Assembly: GCA_016783155.1 (NCBI GenBank)
Contig: JADHXB010000003.1
Span: 1-38,166, forward strand
Direction of reading: 5' to 3'
Source of the DNA: Dehalococcoidia bacterium
Lineage (GTDB): Bacteria; Chloroflexota; Dehalococcoidia; GIF9; UBA5629
Length of the DNA stretch: 38,166 bases
Position numbers and translations under genes: made by a program. Positions within the stretch are counted from its first letter, which is position 1. Each line of letters opens with the position of its first letter. The notes under the pieces were generated by a model. The model ran no database searches, was not told the origin of the DNA, and saw only the letters and a program-made list of their open reading frames with translations. Positions 1 through 8,689 of this stretch are shown here, in pieces.

Positions 1-60
1 CTCAGGATGACAGGGTGAAAGGCTCAGGATGACAGGGTAAAAATCTCAGGATGACAGGGC
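1..60. repeat. Short tandem repeat, ~22-bp unit (ctcaggatgacagggtRaaann), 2.7 copies
   Basis: ctcaggatgacagggtgaaagg / ctcaggatgacagggtaaaaat / ctcaggatgacagggcg read directly. Confidence 0.85.
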
Positions 61-99
61 GTTGCTCTGAATCTAGCCCATCATATATAATTGGGGCAT

Positions 100-171
100 G
101 CCAGCGTAGCTCAGTGGTAGAGCAGCGGTTTCGTAAACCGCCGGTCGTCAGTTCGACTCTGACCGCTGGCT
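100..171 (+). tRNA. tRNA-Thr (anticodon CGT); no encoded CCA at this copy
   Basis: Cloverleaf by eye: acceptor gccagcg/cgctggc, D arm gctc..gagc, anticodon stem gcggt-ttcgtaa-accgc, T arm gtcag-ttcgact-ctgac, discriminator t at 171. Confidence 0.93.
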
Positions 172-1355
172 GTATCTAAATCGCCCTCGTCTGCTAATAT
201 TTTGCTAATATTTTCTATTTGTGCCAGCTTCGAGTGTAGCATTTCATCTAGCTTCAGCATGGCCGACTTCTGCAGCCCGCCGATTACGTGGCTGTAAGTG
301 TCCAGGGTAAAGGCCACGCTGGAATGCCCCAGCATCTCGCTTACCACCTTCGGATGCACCCCAGCCAGCAGCATCAGGCTGGCAAACGAGTGCCTGAGGT
401 CGTGGAACCGAACCCTCGAGAAGCCTAACTTTCTCACCATATCAGCGAAATGGTGCGTCAGCGTCCCAGGGTCCACCGCTGTCCCGTCAATCCTACTGAA
501 CACCAGGTCGTCATCGCCTAAAGTCTTCCCCAACGCGGCGTATTCCGCTTCCTTCTGCGCCCTGTATGTTCGCAGGTAAAGCGACAGCGAAGGCGAGAGG
601 TCCAGCCTTCTCCGGCTGTGCTCGCTTTTCGGCTCTTTGAATATGCACACCCGCCGCCTCTTGTAAAGCACCTGGTTGACTGAAAGCGCAGCCAGGTCGA
701 GGTCAACATCCCTCCACCGCAGCCCGAGAAGTTCCGACTGCCTCAACCCGGTATTTATCGCGGTGTAGTAGATCGGGTAATAGGGCGTATCTTTGGCAAC
801 TTCAAATAGTTTCGCTACCTCTGATGGGATAAGTGTCCGCATTCTAGATTTCTTGGCACGCGGTGGGTCAACCAGGTCGGCGGCATTATGCATCAGTATC
901 CCCTGTCTCATGGCATACTTGAGCGCCTGGTATAAGATGCGGTGAATATGTAGAACGGTTCTTGCCGAAAGCCCTTTACCGTCAGCGAATTCTTTGGAAT
1001 AGTATTGCTGTATCTGTTGTGGCTTGAGCTGCGTGAGAGGTATCATTCCTAGGTTCGGCGCCAAGTGATTTTTGATTACGGAGTGGTATCCGTCATATGT
1101 CCTCAAGGTGCAATTTACTTTGACATAGCTCTCCAGCCACATTTCCATCCACTCACCCAGCGTCATCTTGCTTGGTTTAACATATGTCCCCTTCTCCAGC
1201 GCATCGAGCAGCTCCCTCAGCTTCGCCTCTGCCTCTTTCTTCGTCCCCCGCACCGTGTGCCACTGTTGGTTTAGCTTACCGGTTGCCTTATCCCTGCCCA
1301 GAGTTATAACGATGCTCCATGACCCCTTAGCTCTCTGCCTGATGTGCCCTCTCAT
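111..1355 (-). CDS. int: Tyrosine recombinase / phage-type integrase
   Basis: 414 aa; C-terminal catalytic motifs TGLRQSELLGLRWRDVDL, FHDLRHSFASLML, LGHSSVAFTLDTYSH; gene end runs antisense into the tRNA. Confidence 0.96.
   Translation of the reverse strand: MRGHIRQRAKGSWSIVITLGRDKATGKLNQQWHTVRGTKKEAEAKLRELLDALEKGTYVKPSKMTLGEWMEMWLESYVKVNCTLRTYDGYHSVIKNHLAPNLGMIPLTQLKPQQIQQYYSKEFADGKGLSARTVLHIHRILYQALKYAMRQGILMHNAADLVDPPRAKKSRMRTLIPSEVAKLFEVAKDTPYYPIYYTAINTGLRQSELLGLRWRDVDLDLAALSVNQVLYKRRRVCIFKEPKSEHSRRRLDLSPSLSLYLRTYRAQKEAEYAALGKTLGDDDLVFSRIDGTAVDPGTLTHHFADMVRKLGFSRVRFHDLRHSFASLMLLAGVHPKVVSEMLGHSSVAFTLDTYSHVIGGLQKSAMLKLDEMLHSKLAQIENISKILADEGDLDTASGQSRTDDRRFTKPLLYH
130..171 (+). repeat. attL core (tRNA-Thr 3' part)
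   Basis: ttcgtaaaccgccggtcgtcagttcgactctgaccgctggct identical to 18310-18351. Confidence 0.93.
192..211. repeat. AT-rich repeat near attL, candidate integrase arm-type site
   Basis: tgctaatattttgctaatat, identical to 18173-18192; itself a tandem tgctaatatt. Confidence 0.7.
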
Positions 1356-1410
1356 AACCAGCTCCCTTCAGCGCCTATTTTACCCTAAAACCAGTAGCGA
1401 CAAAATATCC

Positions 1411-1439
1411 TTGACCTTTTGAAACATTTGTTCTATTGT
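1411..1439 (+). promoter_or_regulatory. Candidate sigma70-type promoter for the excisionase/primase genes
   Basis: TTGACC - 17 bp - TATTGT upstream of the ORF at 1480. Confidence 0.45.
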
Positions 1440-1479
1440 AATAAACATCCCATCACTTGTCAATAGGAGAACTGACGCT

Positions 1480-1662
1480 ATGACAACAGAAAAACTAACT
1501 TTCACAGTTGAAGAAGCCGGTAAGCTCCTGGGAATCAGCCGTGCCCTGGCCTACCAGATGGTGCACACTGGCCAGCTCCCCACCCTTCGCTTCGGCAAAA
1601 GGCTAGTCGTCCCCAAGAAAGCTGTCCAGGACATGCTGGAAAAAGCCCCCACTGCCAACTAA
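1480..1662 (+). CDS. Excisionase-like helix-turn-helix DNA-binding protein (HTH_17/Xis type)
   Basis: 60 aa MTTEKLTFTVEEAGKLLGISRALAYQMVHTGQLPTLRFGKRLVVPKKAVQDML. Confidence 0.88.
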   Translation: MTTEKLTFTVEEAGKLLGISRALAYQMVHTGQLPTLRFGKRLVVPKKAVQDMLEKAPTAN

Positions 1663-1673
1663 AAGGATGCCAG

Positions 1674-3527
1674 ATGACCACCACCCGCATAGACCACTCC
1701 AGGATCCCCGATGGCGCTTTCATCATGCCCGCGCAATACCTCGATGGCACTATCATCCAGCAGGTGCACATGCCTGATGGCTCTATCCGCCCGCTGGAAG
1801 AATTCACCAGGCCCAGCAAGAAACCGATAGTCCCCACAAGCCTACCCCCAACCGAACCCCCCAAGAAACAACCAGCTACCCAGTCCTGCTACTTGGCTCG
1901 CTTCCCCAACCTTGTAGACGTAGTCGAAGATAACGGTGAGCTCGTCTACCTAATCACCGAAGGAACTCAGTTGAAGACAGTCCCCTCAGTAACCCTGGGC
2001 GGCAAGGTGGCTTTCCCGCCGCCAAAGGACCAGCTCCCCTTCCTCATCCCCCGCTGGAAAGAGGTCAGCCGTGCCTACCAAGAAGACACCCCCCAGGCTC
2101 TCTTCTCTGACCTCCTCGACTACCACAAGTCCTTCTCTCAGCTCCCCAGCGAAGCTTACTATGTCCTCCTTGCCGCCTGGGACTTCTCCACCTACATCGT
2201 CGACCACCTCAACTACTCAGGCTACATCTACCTCTATGCCGTGCCCGAGCGGGGCAAGACCAAGACCGGCCAGTCTATGATTTACGTCTCCTACCGTGGC
2301 ATTCACCAGGAGAACCTCAGGGAAGCCAACCTCTTCCGTTCCTCCCACGACCTCGCTGCCACCCTCTTCATCGATGTCTCTAACATATCAAAGAAAGCCA
2401 TCAGGGAAAGCAGCCTGGATATCGTCCTCCAACGCTTTGAAAAAGGTGCCAAGGTTCAGCGTGTCCTTCACCCGGAGTGGGGCCCCTTTAAGGACAGCCG
2501 CTTCTACGACATCTTCGGTGCCACCGTCATCGCCACCAACGAGCCTATCAATGACATCATGGAAAGCCGTTCCTTCCCCATCGATATGCCCTTCGCCCAC
2601 AGTAACTTCCCCAAACCCCAGCCCCACCACGGCTTGCCCTTCCGGGAGAGGCTACTCGCTTGGCGTGCCCATTTCCTGATAGACAAGCTCGCCCTTCCGT
2701 TGCCACCGCAGTTCCCCATGGGCAGGCTCAATGATATCGCCACACCCCTATGGCAGCTCATCAAGCTCGTGTCCCCCTCTCACTGCCCCCAATTCGAAGA
2801 CATCATCAATGAGTTCACCGAAAAGAGACGCCAGGGAAAATCGTCCACCTTGGAAGGCGAAGTCATAAAGGCGCTACTGGAGCTGGGCGACCAAGTTGAG
2901 GACGGCAAAATCGAGGTGGACAAGATAACTGACAAGGTCAATCAAGGGCGCAATGACTTTCACAAGGAGTCGTCCAGCTATATCGGTAAAGTCCTCCGCC
3001 GGCTGGGCTTCCAGTTCTCCAGGAAACATGCCAGCAAGAGGCGCTACTATTATGATGTCGAGCTGCTGAACCACCTCACCGCAGAATATGGCTTAAGAGA
3101 TACGCCCCCTGATTTAACGTCCCCACTGTCCCCGCCGTCCCCCCAGATAGGGAAAAACCAGCTTCAGGGGGACATGGGGGACGGGAGGGACGTCAAAACC
3201 GAGCCCGTCTCTATCCCTGAGGAAGTCACCACCGAGGAGCTACTCGCCACCCAGGGCTGGTGCCTGTGGCAGTGCGACGCCTTAGATGGTGAGATAATCG
3301 CCCTGGTCAGGGACGAGTCAGTCAAGGATGTCCTCGAAGGCTACGTCATCTATACCCAAGCCGAGATGGAAGAGATCGGCCGGTTCAAAGCCCCCCAGTC
3401 AACCATCCGTCTCGTCCACGAAGCCAAGAAACGCCAGCATACCACCGTCCAATCCGTCATTACGAGGAGCGATAGCGACGTGGCAATCCCCCACCCAGTA
3501 AATAAACCATCCGGAGGAAAAGCATGA
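1674..3527 (+). CDS. Primase/helicase-like mobile-element replication protein (DUF3631-like ATPase region)
   Basis: 617 aa with Walker-A-like VPERGKTKTGQS, downstream LFIDVSNI and GATVIATNEP motifs, winged-helix-like C-terminal part. Confidence 0.6.
   Translation: MTTTRIDHSRIPDGAFIMPAQYLDGTIIQQVHMPDGSIRPLEEFTRPSKKPIVPTSLPPTEPPKKQPATQSCYLARFPNLVDVVEDNGELVYLITEGTQLKTVPSVTLGGKVAFPPPKDQLPFLIPRWKEVSRAYQEDTPQALFSDLLDYHKSFSQLPSEAYYVLLAAWDFSTYIVDHLNYSGYIYLYAVPERGKTKTGQSMIYVSYRGIHQENLREANLFRSSHDLAATLFIDVSNISKKAIRESSLDIVLQRFEKGAKVQRVLHPEWGPFKDSRFYDIFGATVIATNEPINDIMESRSFPIDMPFAHSNFPKPQPHHGLPFRERLLAWRAHFLIDKLALPLPPQFPMGRLNDIATPLWQLIKLVSPSHCPQFEDIINEFTEKRRQGKSSTLEGEVIKALLELGDQVEDGKIEVDKITDKVNQGRNDFHKESSSYIGKVLRRLGFQFSRKHASKRRYYYDVELLNHLTAEYGLRDTPPDLTSPLSPPSPQIGKNQLQGDMGDGRDVKTEPVSIPEEVTTEELLATQGWCLWQCDALDGEIIALVRDESVKDVLEGYVIYTQAEMEEIGRFKAPQSTIRLVHEAKKRQHTTVQSVITRSDSDVAIPHPVNKPSGGKA
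3455..3490 (+). repeat. Dispersed palindromic-type repeat (cgtcattacgaggagcgatagcgacgtggcaatccc) inside the 3' end of the coding sequence
   Basis: Strong resemblance to the common GTCATTGCGAGGAGCGAAGCGACGTGGCAATC genomic repeat. Confidence 0.6.
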
Positions 3528-3691
3528 AAGCCTTAAAATTTGCCCTTGAGCAGCAAAACTATGACCTGGCCGCCCGTGTCATAGTCTACGGCATACTGAA
3601 AGCAATGGTGAATGAAATTGAAGAAGAAAAGAGGCGCCCCAAAAGGCAACCAGAACGCACGGAAGCACGGATTCTACAGCCAGGTTCTTGA
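3524..3691 (+). CDS. Small hypothetical protein (55 aa), overlaps next ORF
   Basis: MKALKFALEQQNYDLAARVIVYGILKAMVNEIEEEKRRPKRQ...; preceded by ggagg RBS; start overlaps the previous stop. Confidence 0.6.
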   Translation: MKALKFALEQQNYDLAARVIVYGILKAMVNEIEEEKRRPKRQPERTEARILQPGS

Positions 3692-3959
3692 CCAGTCCGA
3701 GCAGCTCCAGCTCGAGCAAGCCCGGGGTATAGAGGGCATCGACGAGGAGATCGCCATCCTCAGGGTAAAGCTCCGCACGCTTATTGACAAGCAGCCGGAC
3801 AGGTTCGACCTCCATCTCGAAGCTGCTAACACCATCGCCCGGCTTGTCAGGACCCGCTACAGCATTACCAAGGAGCAGAAGAAGACCCTGAAGGAAGCCA
3901 TCACCAAGGTCTTAACCGACATCGCCGTGCCCCTGGGCATCAAAGCCCTAATCAAATAG
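3612..3959 (+). CDS. Small terminase-subunit-like / mobile-element HGF-motif protein
   Basis: 115 aa beginning MKLKKKRGAPKGNQNARKHGFYSQVL, an N-terminus typical of phage/satellite small terminase-like proteins. Confidence 0.55.
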   Translation: MKLKKKRGAPKGNQNARKHGFYSQVLDQSEQLQLEQARGIEGIDEEIAILRVKLRTLIDKQPDRFDLHLEAANTIARLVRTRYSITKEQKKTLKEAITKVLTDIAVPLGIKALIK

Positions 3960-4031
3960 CCCCAGCTTCGAATTGTTTCCCCAGAAAATTTACTCCCCCC
4001 TCTATACAAAACTAATACACTCTATTGACAA

Positions 4032-4072
4032 GGCCAATCTGCTGTGCTACCTTACGAGTCACACGATTGGCC
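4032..4072. repeat. Inverted repeat GGCCAATC..GATTGGCC in intergenic region
   Basis: 8-bp perfect arms (4032-4039, 4065-4072) separated by 25 bp. Confidence 0.5.
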
Positions 4073-4098
4073 ACTAGTGGGATAGAAGGTCGTGTACA

Positions 4099-4212
4099 AT
4101 GAATCAACAGTACTTCCTTCTCCCAGTCAAGGTGGTCATTCCCCTTATTATAGCTACCGCACTCTGTTCCACATGTTTGTCACCCCAGTACGCAACGGCT
4201 CAAGGCGATTAA
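4099..4212 (+). CDS. Signal-peptide-like mini-ORF (37 aa)
   Basis: MNQQYFLLPVKVVIPLIIATALCSTCLSPQYATAQGD; hydrophobic core then stop. Confidence 0.35.
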   Translation: MNQQYFLLPVKVVIPLIIATALCSTCLSPQYATAQGD

Positions 4213-4262
4213 AACCTTAATTTAAATATTCATGTAAGGGCATTGCCCGCAGGAGAAGTGAA

Positions 4263-7178
4263 ATGTTAAGAAGCCAAGTCGGGAGAATTCTTTTTGGATT
4301 GTTGACTTCAATTTTAATAATTACCCAAGCCTTCCCGTTTGATATCCAGTCAGTTGAAGCACTCGGACCTTATGAAGTAGCGACTGGCACGGACAAATTT
4401 TCGACAGCTTGGGAATCTCAACGGAAACTGGCGATAGAATCTGATGGAACAATCCACGCAGTCTATTATCGCACAGACGGTAGTTTAATTTGTCAGATTT
4501 ATCACGCCTATTCTTCAGATGATGGAATAACTTGGACAGAAGAGCAAGTGACATCTGCGAGCAGAGACCAAGTGTATACTGCCTTGGCTGTTGATTCCCA
4601 GGATAATCTACACATTGTATGGCAGGATGGCGATGAAGGCAAAATGGGTTCTGGGGGGAATCCGGTTACTTATTACAGATGTAAGAACAAGCAAGTGGGC
4701 TGGCAAGCTGCTGAGTTCATTTCTTCATATGCTACTTATCCGGCAATAGCTGTAGATAGCAATGATGATGTGCATGTGGTTTACGGAACCTTCGTATATC
4801 CTCCTGGATTTTGGGGTGGTGGTAACGGTATAAGGTGGAAAAAGAAGACCACCAGTGGCTGGCAGACTGAAGAATCTATATCTTCTAATAAACAGTGGAC
4901 GAGATGGCCTGCTATTGCAATTGATGGGAGTGATAATATACATGTTGCTTGGTTAAATGACCCCAGAGCATACGAGGATATCAATTATCGGAAGAGAACA
5001 GCCTCAGGTTGGGAAACTGAGGTTCAAGTGAATACTGAACTGGATAATGTAAGGGGCAAACCGTCCATCATTGTCGATAGCAACGATTATGTTCATATTG
5101 TATGGTTGCGTGAAACCGGGGTCATGTTCTCCATCAGGTATCGGACATATACCACCTCGTGGCAACCTCCAGTCGATGTCGAAGGACCAACGACTTATAA
5201 TCAAGGCCCTCCTGTCATATCAATAGATAACTTGGGACACATCCATGTGGTTTGGACAGGTCAGCACTCCGAATCTCCAACCATCGATCAAATAAGGCAC
5301 AGAGAATACACTGACTCATGGCAACCTATACAAAACCTGACTTCTTCCACCTCTGATGATCAGGACTATCCCAGTCTTTTATGGGCACGTTATCCTGTCA
5401 TTAGTGGAGTCCAAACCAATCAACCTGAAGATGGTTATGCCTTTATTTGGCAGGATGGCACAACAACTAGGTATTATAATCCTATCTACTATGGTCCAGA
5501 TACCACACCACCCGCTGTTACACTAACTTATCCAAATGGCGGTGAATCGTGGTTGACTTGCTCAGCCCAGAATATTACGTGGAACGCTGTGGATAACCTA
5601 CCAGGCACTTTGAACTACCTTATTGAATATTCCATCGACGATGGCTCCACCTTTACAACCATCGCTAGCCTCACGGGCCAGTCTCAAGGCGCCAGCAGCT
5701 ATGCGTGGACTGTGCCTGATGTCAACAGCGCTTATTGTAGAATAAAGACTACGGCAACTGATGGCACTGGAAATTCGACTTCGGCCACCAGCGGCGCCTT
5801 CACCATTAGTGGTCCTGCTTCTGCTCCAGACTGGAGGCAGGGCATACAGCCGGGTGATATTCTGTACGACGAAGGCTCTATATTTATACCGGTCATATTG
5901 CCCCCAATTCCACCAACAATCATATCCATTGGGCATACGGGTATGTATGTAAGATCAGGCATAACGATTGAAGCCGATTCATCTGGTGTGCTTTATCGTG
6001 ACATTTCAAGTTGGGATAAGCCTCAAAGGAAAAATGTATATTTACTCCGTGTGAATTGTTCTCAAGAAGCAATTAACAATGCCATTAATTTCGCTGTTGC
6101 ACAGTTGAACAAGGAATATGATTATAAGTGGGTACAAAAAAAATGCAGTCCTGAATCAAACCATTGGTACTGCAGCGAGTTAGTATGGGCTGCATATTAT
6201 AATCAAGGAGCTGGCATAAATACCGAATATAACTGGTCTAATTCAGAGGTGCCAGAGGGATTTGCGCTGCCTGGATGTGTGTTTGATCAGCCAGTCCATC
6301 CCGTTGAGATATATAGGGATGTTGATACTCTGGAGATAGGCAGGCACGAAGAGACAGAAGTACCTTGGGGCGTATTCGTTATAGTAATCTGTCCTGTGGA
6401 TTTGGTTGTTACTGACCCGCAGGGACTTAGTATCAGTAAAAACTCGAGCCAAATCGTTGGGGCAATCTACATGCAAGATGACTTTAATAATGACGGCTCG
6501 CCAGATGACCTTATCTACATCCCGCAAGCGAAAACAGGTATGTACTTGATTCAGGTAATTCCAGAGCCTGGCGCTAACCCTAATGATACGTTCAGCCTTG
6601 AGGTCTCGATAAATGGTCAATCCATCATCTTGGCTGAAAATGTTCAAGTTAAAGACATTCCAAGCGAGCCCTACAGAGTCCAAGTGACAGAATCCGGGAC
6701 AGTCTCCGTGTTCGCAGGGTCCCCACCAGCCTCGCCGCCACCAACATCACCGGGAGCATCCCCTACACCACCACGTCCGCTCAATCCGGCACAGATGTCG
6801 CTGCAGTACCTGAGCGTAACCCCACAGCAGACAGGCATTGGCCAACCAGTGACCATCACCACCAACATGTCCAACACTGGTGACGAGGCTGGCAACTACA
6901 ACGTTGCCCTCAAGATAAACGGACAGCTGGAGCAACAGAAGATGGTCAGCGTTGGCCCACAGGGTACTCAGCCGGTGAAGTTCACCGTGGCCAAGTCTCA
7001 GCCGGGTACTTATACCGTAGATATCGCCGGGCAGAAAGGCAGCTTCACTGTGCTCGGCTCAAGCAGTAGCACCGCCGATACACATGCAGGCGTTGGCTTG
7101 ATCGTTATCCTGCTCCTGGGCATACTGGTGCTTGCTTCTGTCGTAGTAGTGCTGGTTACCTTCCGTCGTCCTGCCTAG
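4263..7178 (+). CDS. Secreted, membrane-anchored protein: BNR/sialidase-like repeats + permuted papain-like (YiiX/NlpC-P60 type) domain + CARDB-like module + C-terminal TM
   Basis: 971 aa; N-terminal signal; repeated DSxDxxHxVW motifs; QPGDILYDEG...HTGMYV...WYCSELVWAAYY; C-terminal IVILLLGILVLASVVVVLVTFRRPA. Confidence 0.8.
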   Translation: MLRSQVGRILFGLLTSILIITQAFPFDIQSVEALGPYEVATGTDKFSTAWESQRKLAIESDGTIHAVYYRTDGSLICQIYHAYSSDDGITWTEEQVTSASRDQVYTALAVDSQDNLHIVWQDGDEGKMGSGGNPVTYYRCKNKQVGWQAAEFISSYATYPAIAVDSNDDVHVVYGTFVYPPGFWGGGNGIRWKKKTTSGWQTEESISSNKQWTRWPAIAIDGSDNIHVAWLNDPRAYEDINYRKRTASGWETEVQVNTELDNVRGKPSIIVDSNDYVHIVWLRETGVMFSIRYRTYTTSWQPPVDVEGPTTYNQGPPVISIDNLGHIHVVWTGQHSESPTIDQIRHREYTDSWQPIQNLTSSTSDDQDYPSLLWARYPVISGVQTNQPEDGYAFIWQDGTTTRYYNPIYYGPDTTPPAVTLTYPNGGESWLTCSAQNITWNAVDNLPGTLNYLIEYSIDDGSTFTTIASLTGQSQGASSYAWTVPDVNSAYCRIKTTATDGTGNSTSATSGAFTISGPASAPDWRQGIQPGDILYDEGSIFIPVILPPIPPTIISIGHTGMYVRSGITIEADSSGVLYRDISSWDKPQRKNVYLLRVNCSQEAINNAINFAVAQLNKEYDYKWVQKKCSPESNHWYCSELVWAAYYNQGAGINTEYNWSNSEVPEGFALPGCVFDQPVHPVEIYRDVDTLEIGRHEETEVPWGVFVIVICPVDLVVTDPQGLSISKNSSQIVGAIYMQDDFNNDGSPDDLIYIPQAKTGMYLIQVIPEPGANPNDTFSLEVSINGQSIILAENVQVKDIPSEPYRVQVTESGTVSVFAGSPPASPPPTSPGASPTPPRPLNPAQMSLQYLSVTPQQTGIGQPVTITTNMSNTGDEAGNYNVALKINGQLEQQKMVSVGPQGTQPVKFTVAKSQPGTYTVDIAGQKGSFTVLGSSSSTADTHAGVGLIVILLLGILVLASVVVVLVTFRRPA

Positions 7179-7238
7179 TTAATGAGTGATTGTTGAACCT
7201 TTTGGCTATAGCTCGGTAATTGATCCGTAATGTGAGGG

Positions 7239-7601
7239 TTAATGGTGTTGCCAGAAATACCATACCTTGTCACATTCTTGCAGCCAAAAAACCCTCTTCT
7301 CCTCATCCGAAGAATTCTTAACCCGTTCTGGAAGACATCTCATGTACCAAAACCCGTAACTTGGTGACCTTTTATTCTTTTTGATTACGAGCGCTGATAG
7401 CAAGGGGTGATCTCTATCATCTTCGCTACAGGATACCTCTTCGAGCACTTCACCTATGTAACCACGTCCAGGACCTCCCATCTCATCCATTAGGTCTTCG
7501 TAAGTTATGAAGTTTCTTTCACGATTTCCTCTTGCTACATCCATGAGGATAGGCCTAGCCCGTTCAACATAATGATGCAATGTTTCTGGTCGTAGTCTCA
7601 T
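7239..7601 (-). CDS. Hypothetical protein, similar to N-terminal domains found with restriction/HNH proteins
   Basis: 120 aa; RNFITYEDLMDEMGGPGRGYIGEVLEEVS...HPLLSALVIKKNKRSPSYGFW pattern. Confidence 0.5.
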   Translation of the reverse strand: MRLRPETLHHYVERARPILMDVARGNRERNFITYEDLMDEMGGPGRGYIGEVLEEVSCSEDDRDHPLLSALVIKKNKRSPSYGFWYMRCLPERVKNSSDEEKRVFWLQECDKVWYFWQHH

Positions 7602-7622
7602 TGCCTTCCTCCTCCGATTAAT

Positions 7623-7970
7623 TTATGTCTCTTCTGCTAGAGTAGCCACTTTGCTATTGCCCTTTGGCTTCAGCTCAATGCGCAGGTCGGCGTCCAAAGC
7701 CTTTGCAATCTCAGCAAGTGAGGCAAGTGTGGGATTGGCATTACCGCTCTCCAACCTTGAGATAACCGCCTGTCCAGTCCCTACCTTGGCAGCTAAATCC
7801 TCTTGACTCATTTTGAGTTCCATGCGGCGTCTGATAATTGACTCAATTAACGCGAAATTTGGCCCCAGTGCCTCATACTCCTTTCGGAATTCAGGGTCCT
7901 CGAGGAATCTTTTCTTAACGCTCTTATATATCCTCATATGCCCCGCCTTAAGTGGACCTGTCCTCTTCAC
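7623..7970 (-). CDS. XRE-family HTH antitoxin-like regulator (HigA-like)
   Basis: [42 protein letters not shown]_3 signature; true start may be at 7937. Confidence 0.88.
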   Translation of the reverse strand: MKRTGPLKAGHMRIYKSVKKRFLEDPEFRKEYEALGPNFALIESIIRRRMELKMSQEDLAAKVGTGQAVISRLESGNANPTLASLAEIAKALDADLRIELKPKGNSKVATLAEET

Positions 7971-8334
7971 CGCCTATCGGTAAAGTACGCAACCGAATCC
8001 GTGTATCTTCAAGAATGGAAATGCTGCCCTCCTCCAGGGCTTTCTCGAGATTCGGTAAATTAGCTATCAGGAATGCCAACTGGGCATCTGGCCGCCTCGA
8101 TGAACGACGAAACAAGACTACAGATGGCTTTTTATCTTGCCTTAAGGCAAGCAGGGTAGCAAAATCAGTGTCTGCGGAAATAAGGATGCGGTCTTCGCTG
8201 CCGGCTCGTTCGAATACTTCTTCGTCTGTGGCAGCTTGCATACCATAATCTCGAACATGAATTGCATCATAACCTGCCTGACTGAGCCCGACAGCAATTA
8301 GCGGCGACAGAGCATTGTCTACCAGAAACTTCAC
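7948..8334 (-). CDS. DUF5615 PIN-like toxin
   Basis: [62 protein letters not shown]. Confidence 0.9.
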   Translation of the reverse strand: MKFLVDNALSPLIAVGLSQAGYDAIHVRDYGMQAATDEEVFERAGSEDRILISADTDFATLLALRQDKKPSVVLFRRSSRRPDAQLAFLIANLPNLEKALEEGSISILEDTRIRLRTLPIGGEEDRST

Positions 8335-8570
8335 GGTGCTGGCACCAGTGGCAATTCTCGCTCTCGTACAGCCTCAGCAGCATAACGCAAGGCTTCGCGT
8401 ATGTCCTCTGCTTGCATGTCTGGATAGATTTTCAAAATCTCGGGCTCGGTCATCCCTTCAGCCACCATACCTACAATTGCAGCCACGGGGATGCGTAAGC
8501 CTCGTATACAAGGCACACCACCCATCTGGTTCGGGTTAACTGTAATCCGATTAAATTTCAATGTTATCAC
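8331..8570 (-). CDS. DUF433 antitoxin
   Basis: [58 protein letters not shown]; 4-bp overlap with the DUF5615 gene. Confidence 0.92.
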   Translation of the reverse strand: MITLKFNRITVNPNQMGGVPCIRGLRIPVAAIVGMVAEGMTEPEILKIYPDMQAEDIREALRYAAEAVRERELPLVPAP

Positions 8571-8689
8571 CTCCCCAAGGTATCACACATTTGCTGAACA
8601 CCTAAGGCTCAAAGAAACTATAACGTTTATCATCTAGCATGTCAATTCAGGGAGGCATTTTGTTCGTTTAATATAACACCTGTTAATTC

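Noticed and set aside
2071-2764. Ser/Thr/Pro-rich shadow ORFs within the primase-like gene
   Set aside because: Alternate frames of a clear coding sequence, no independent support.
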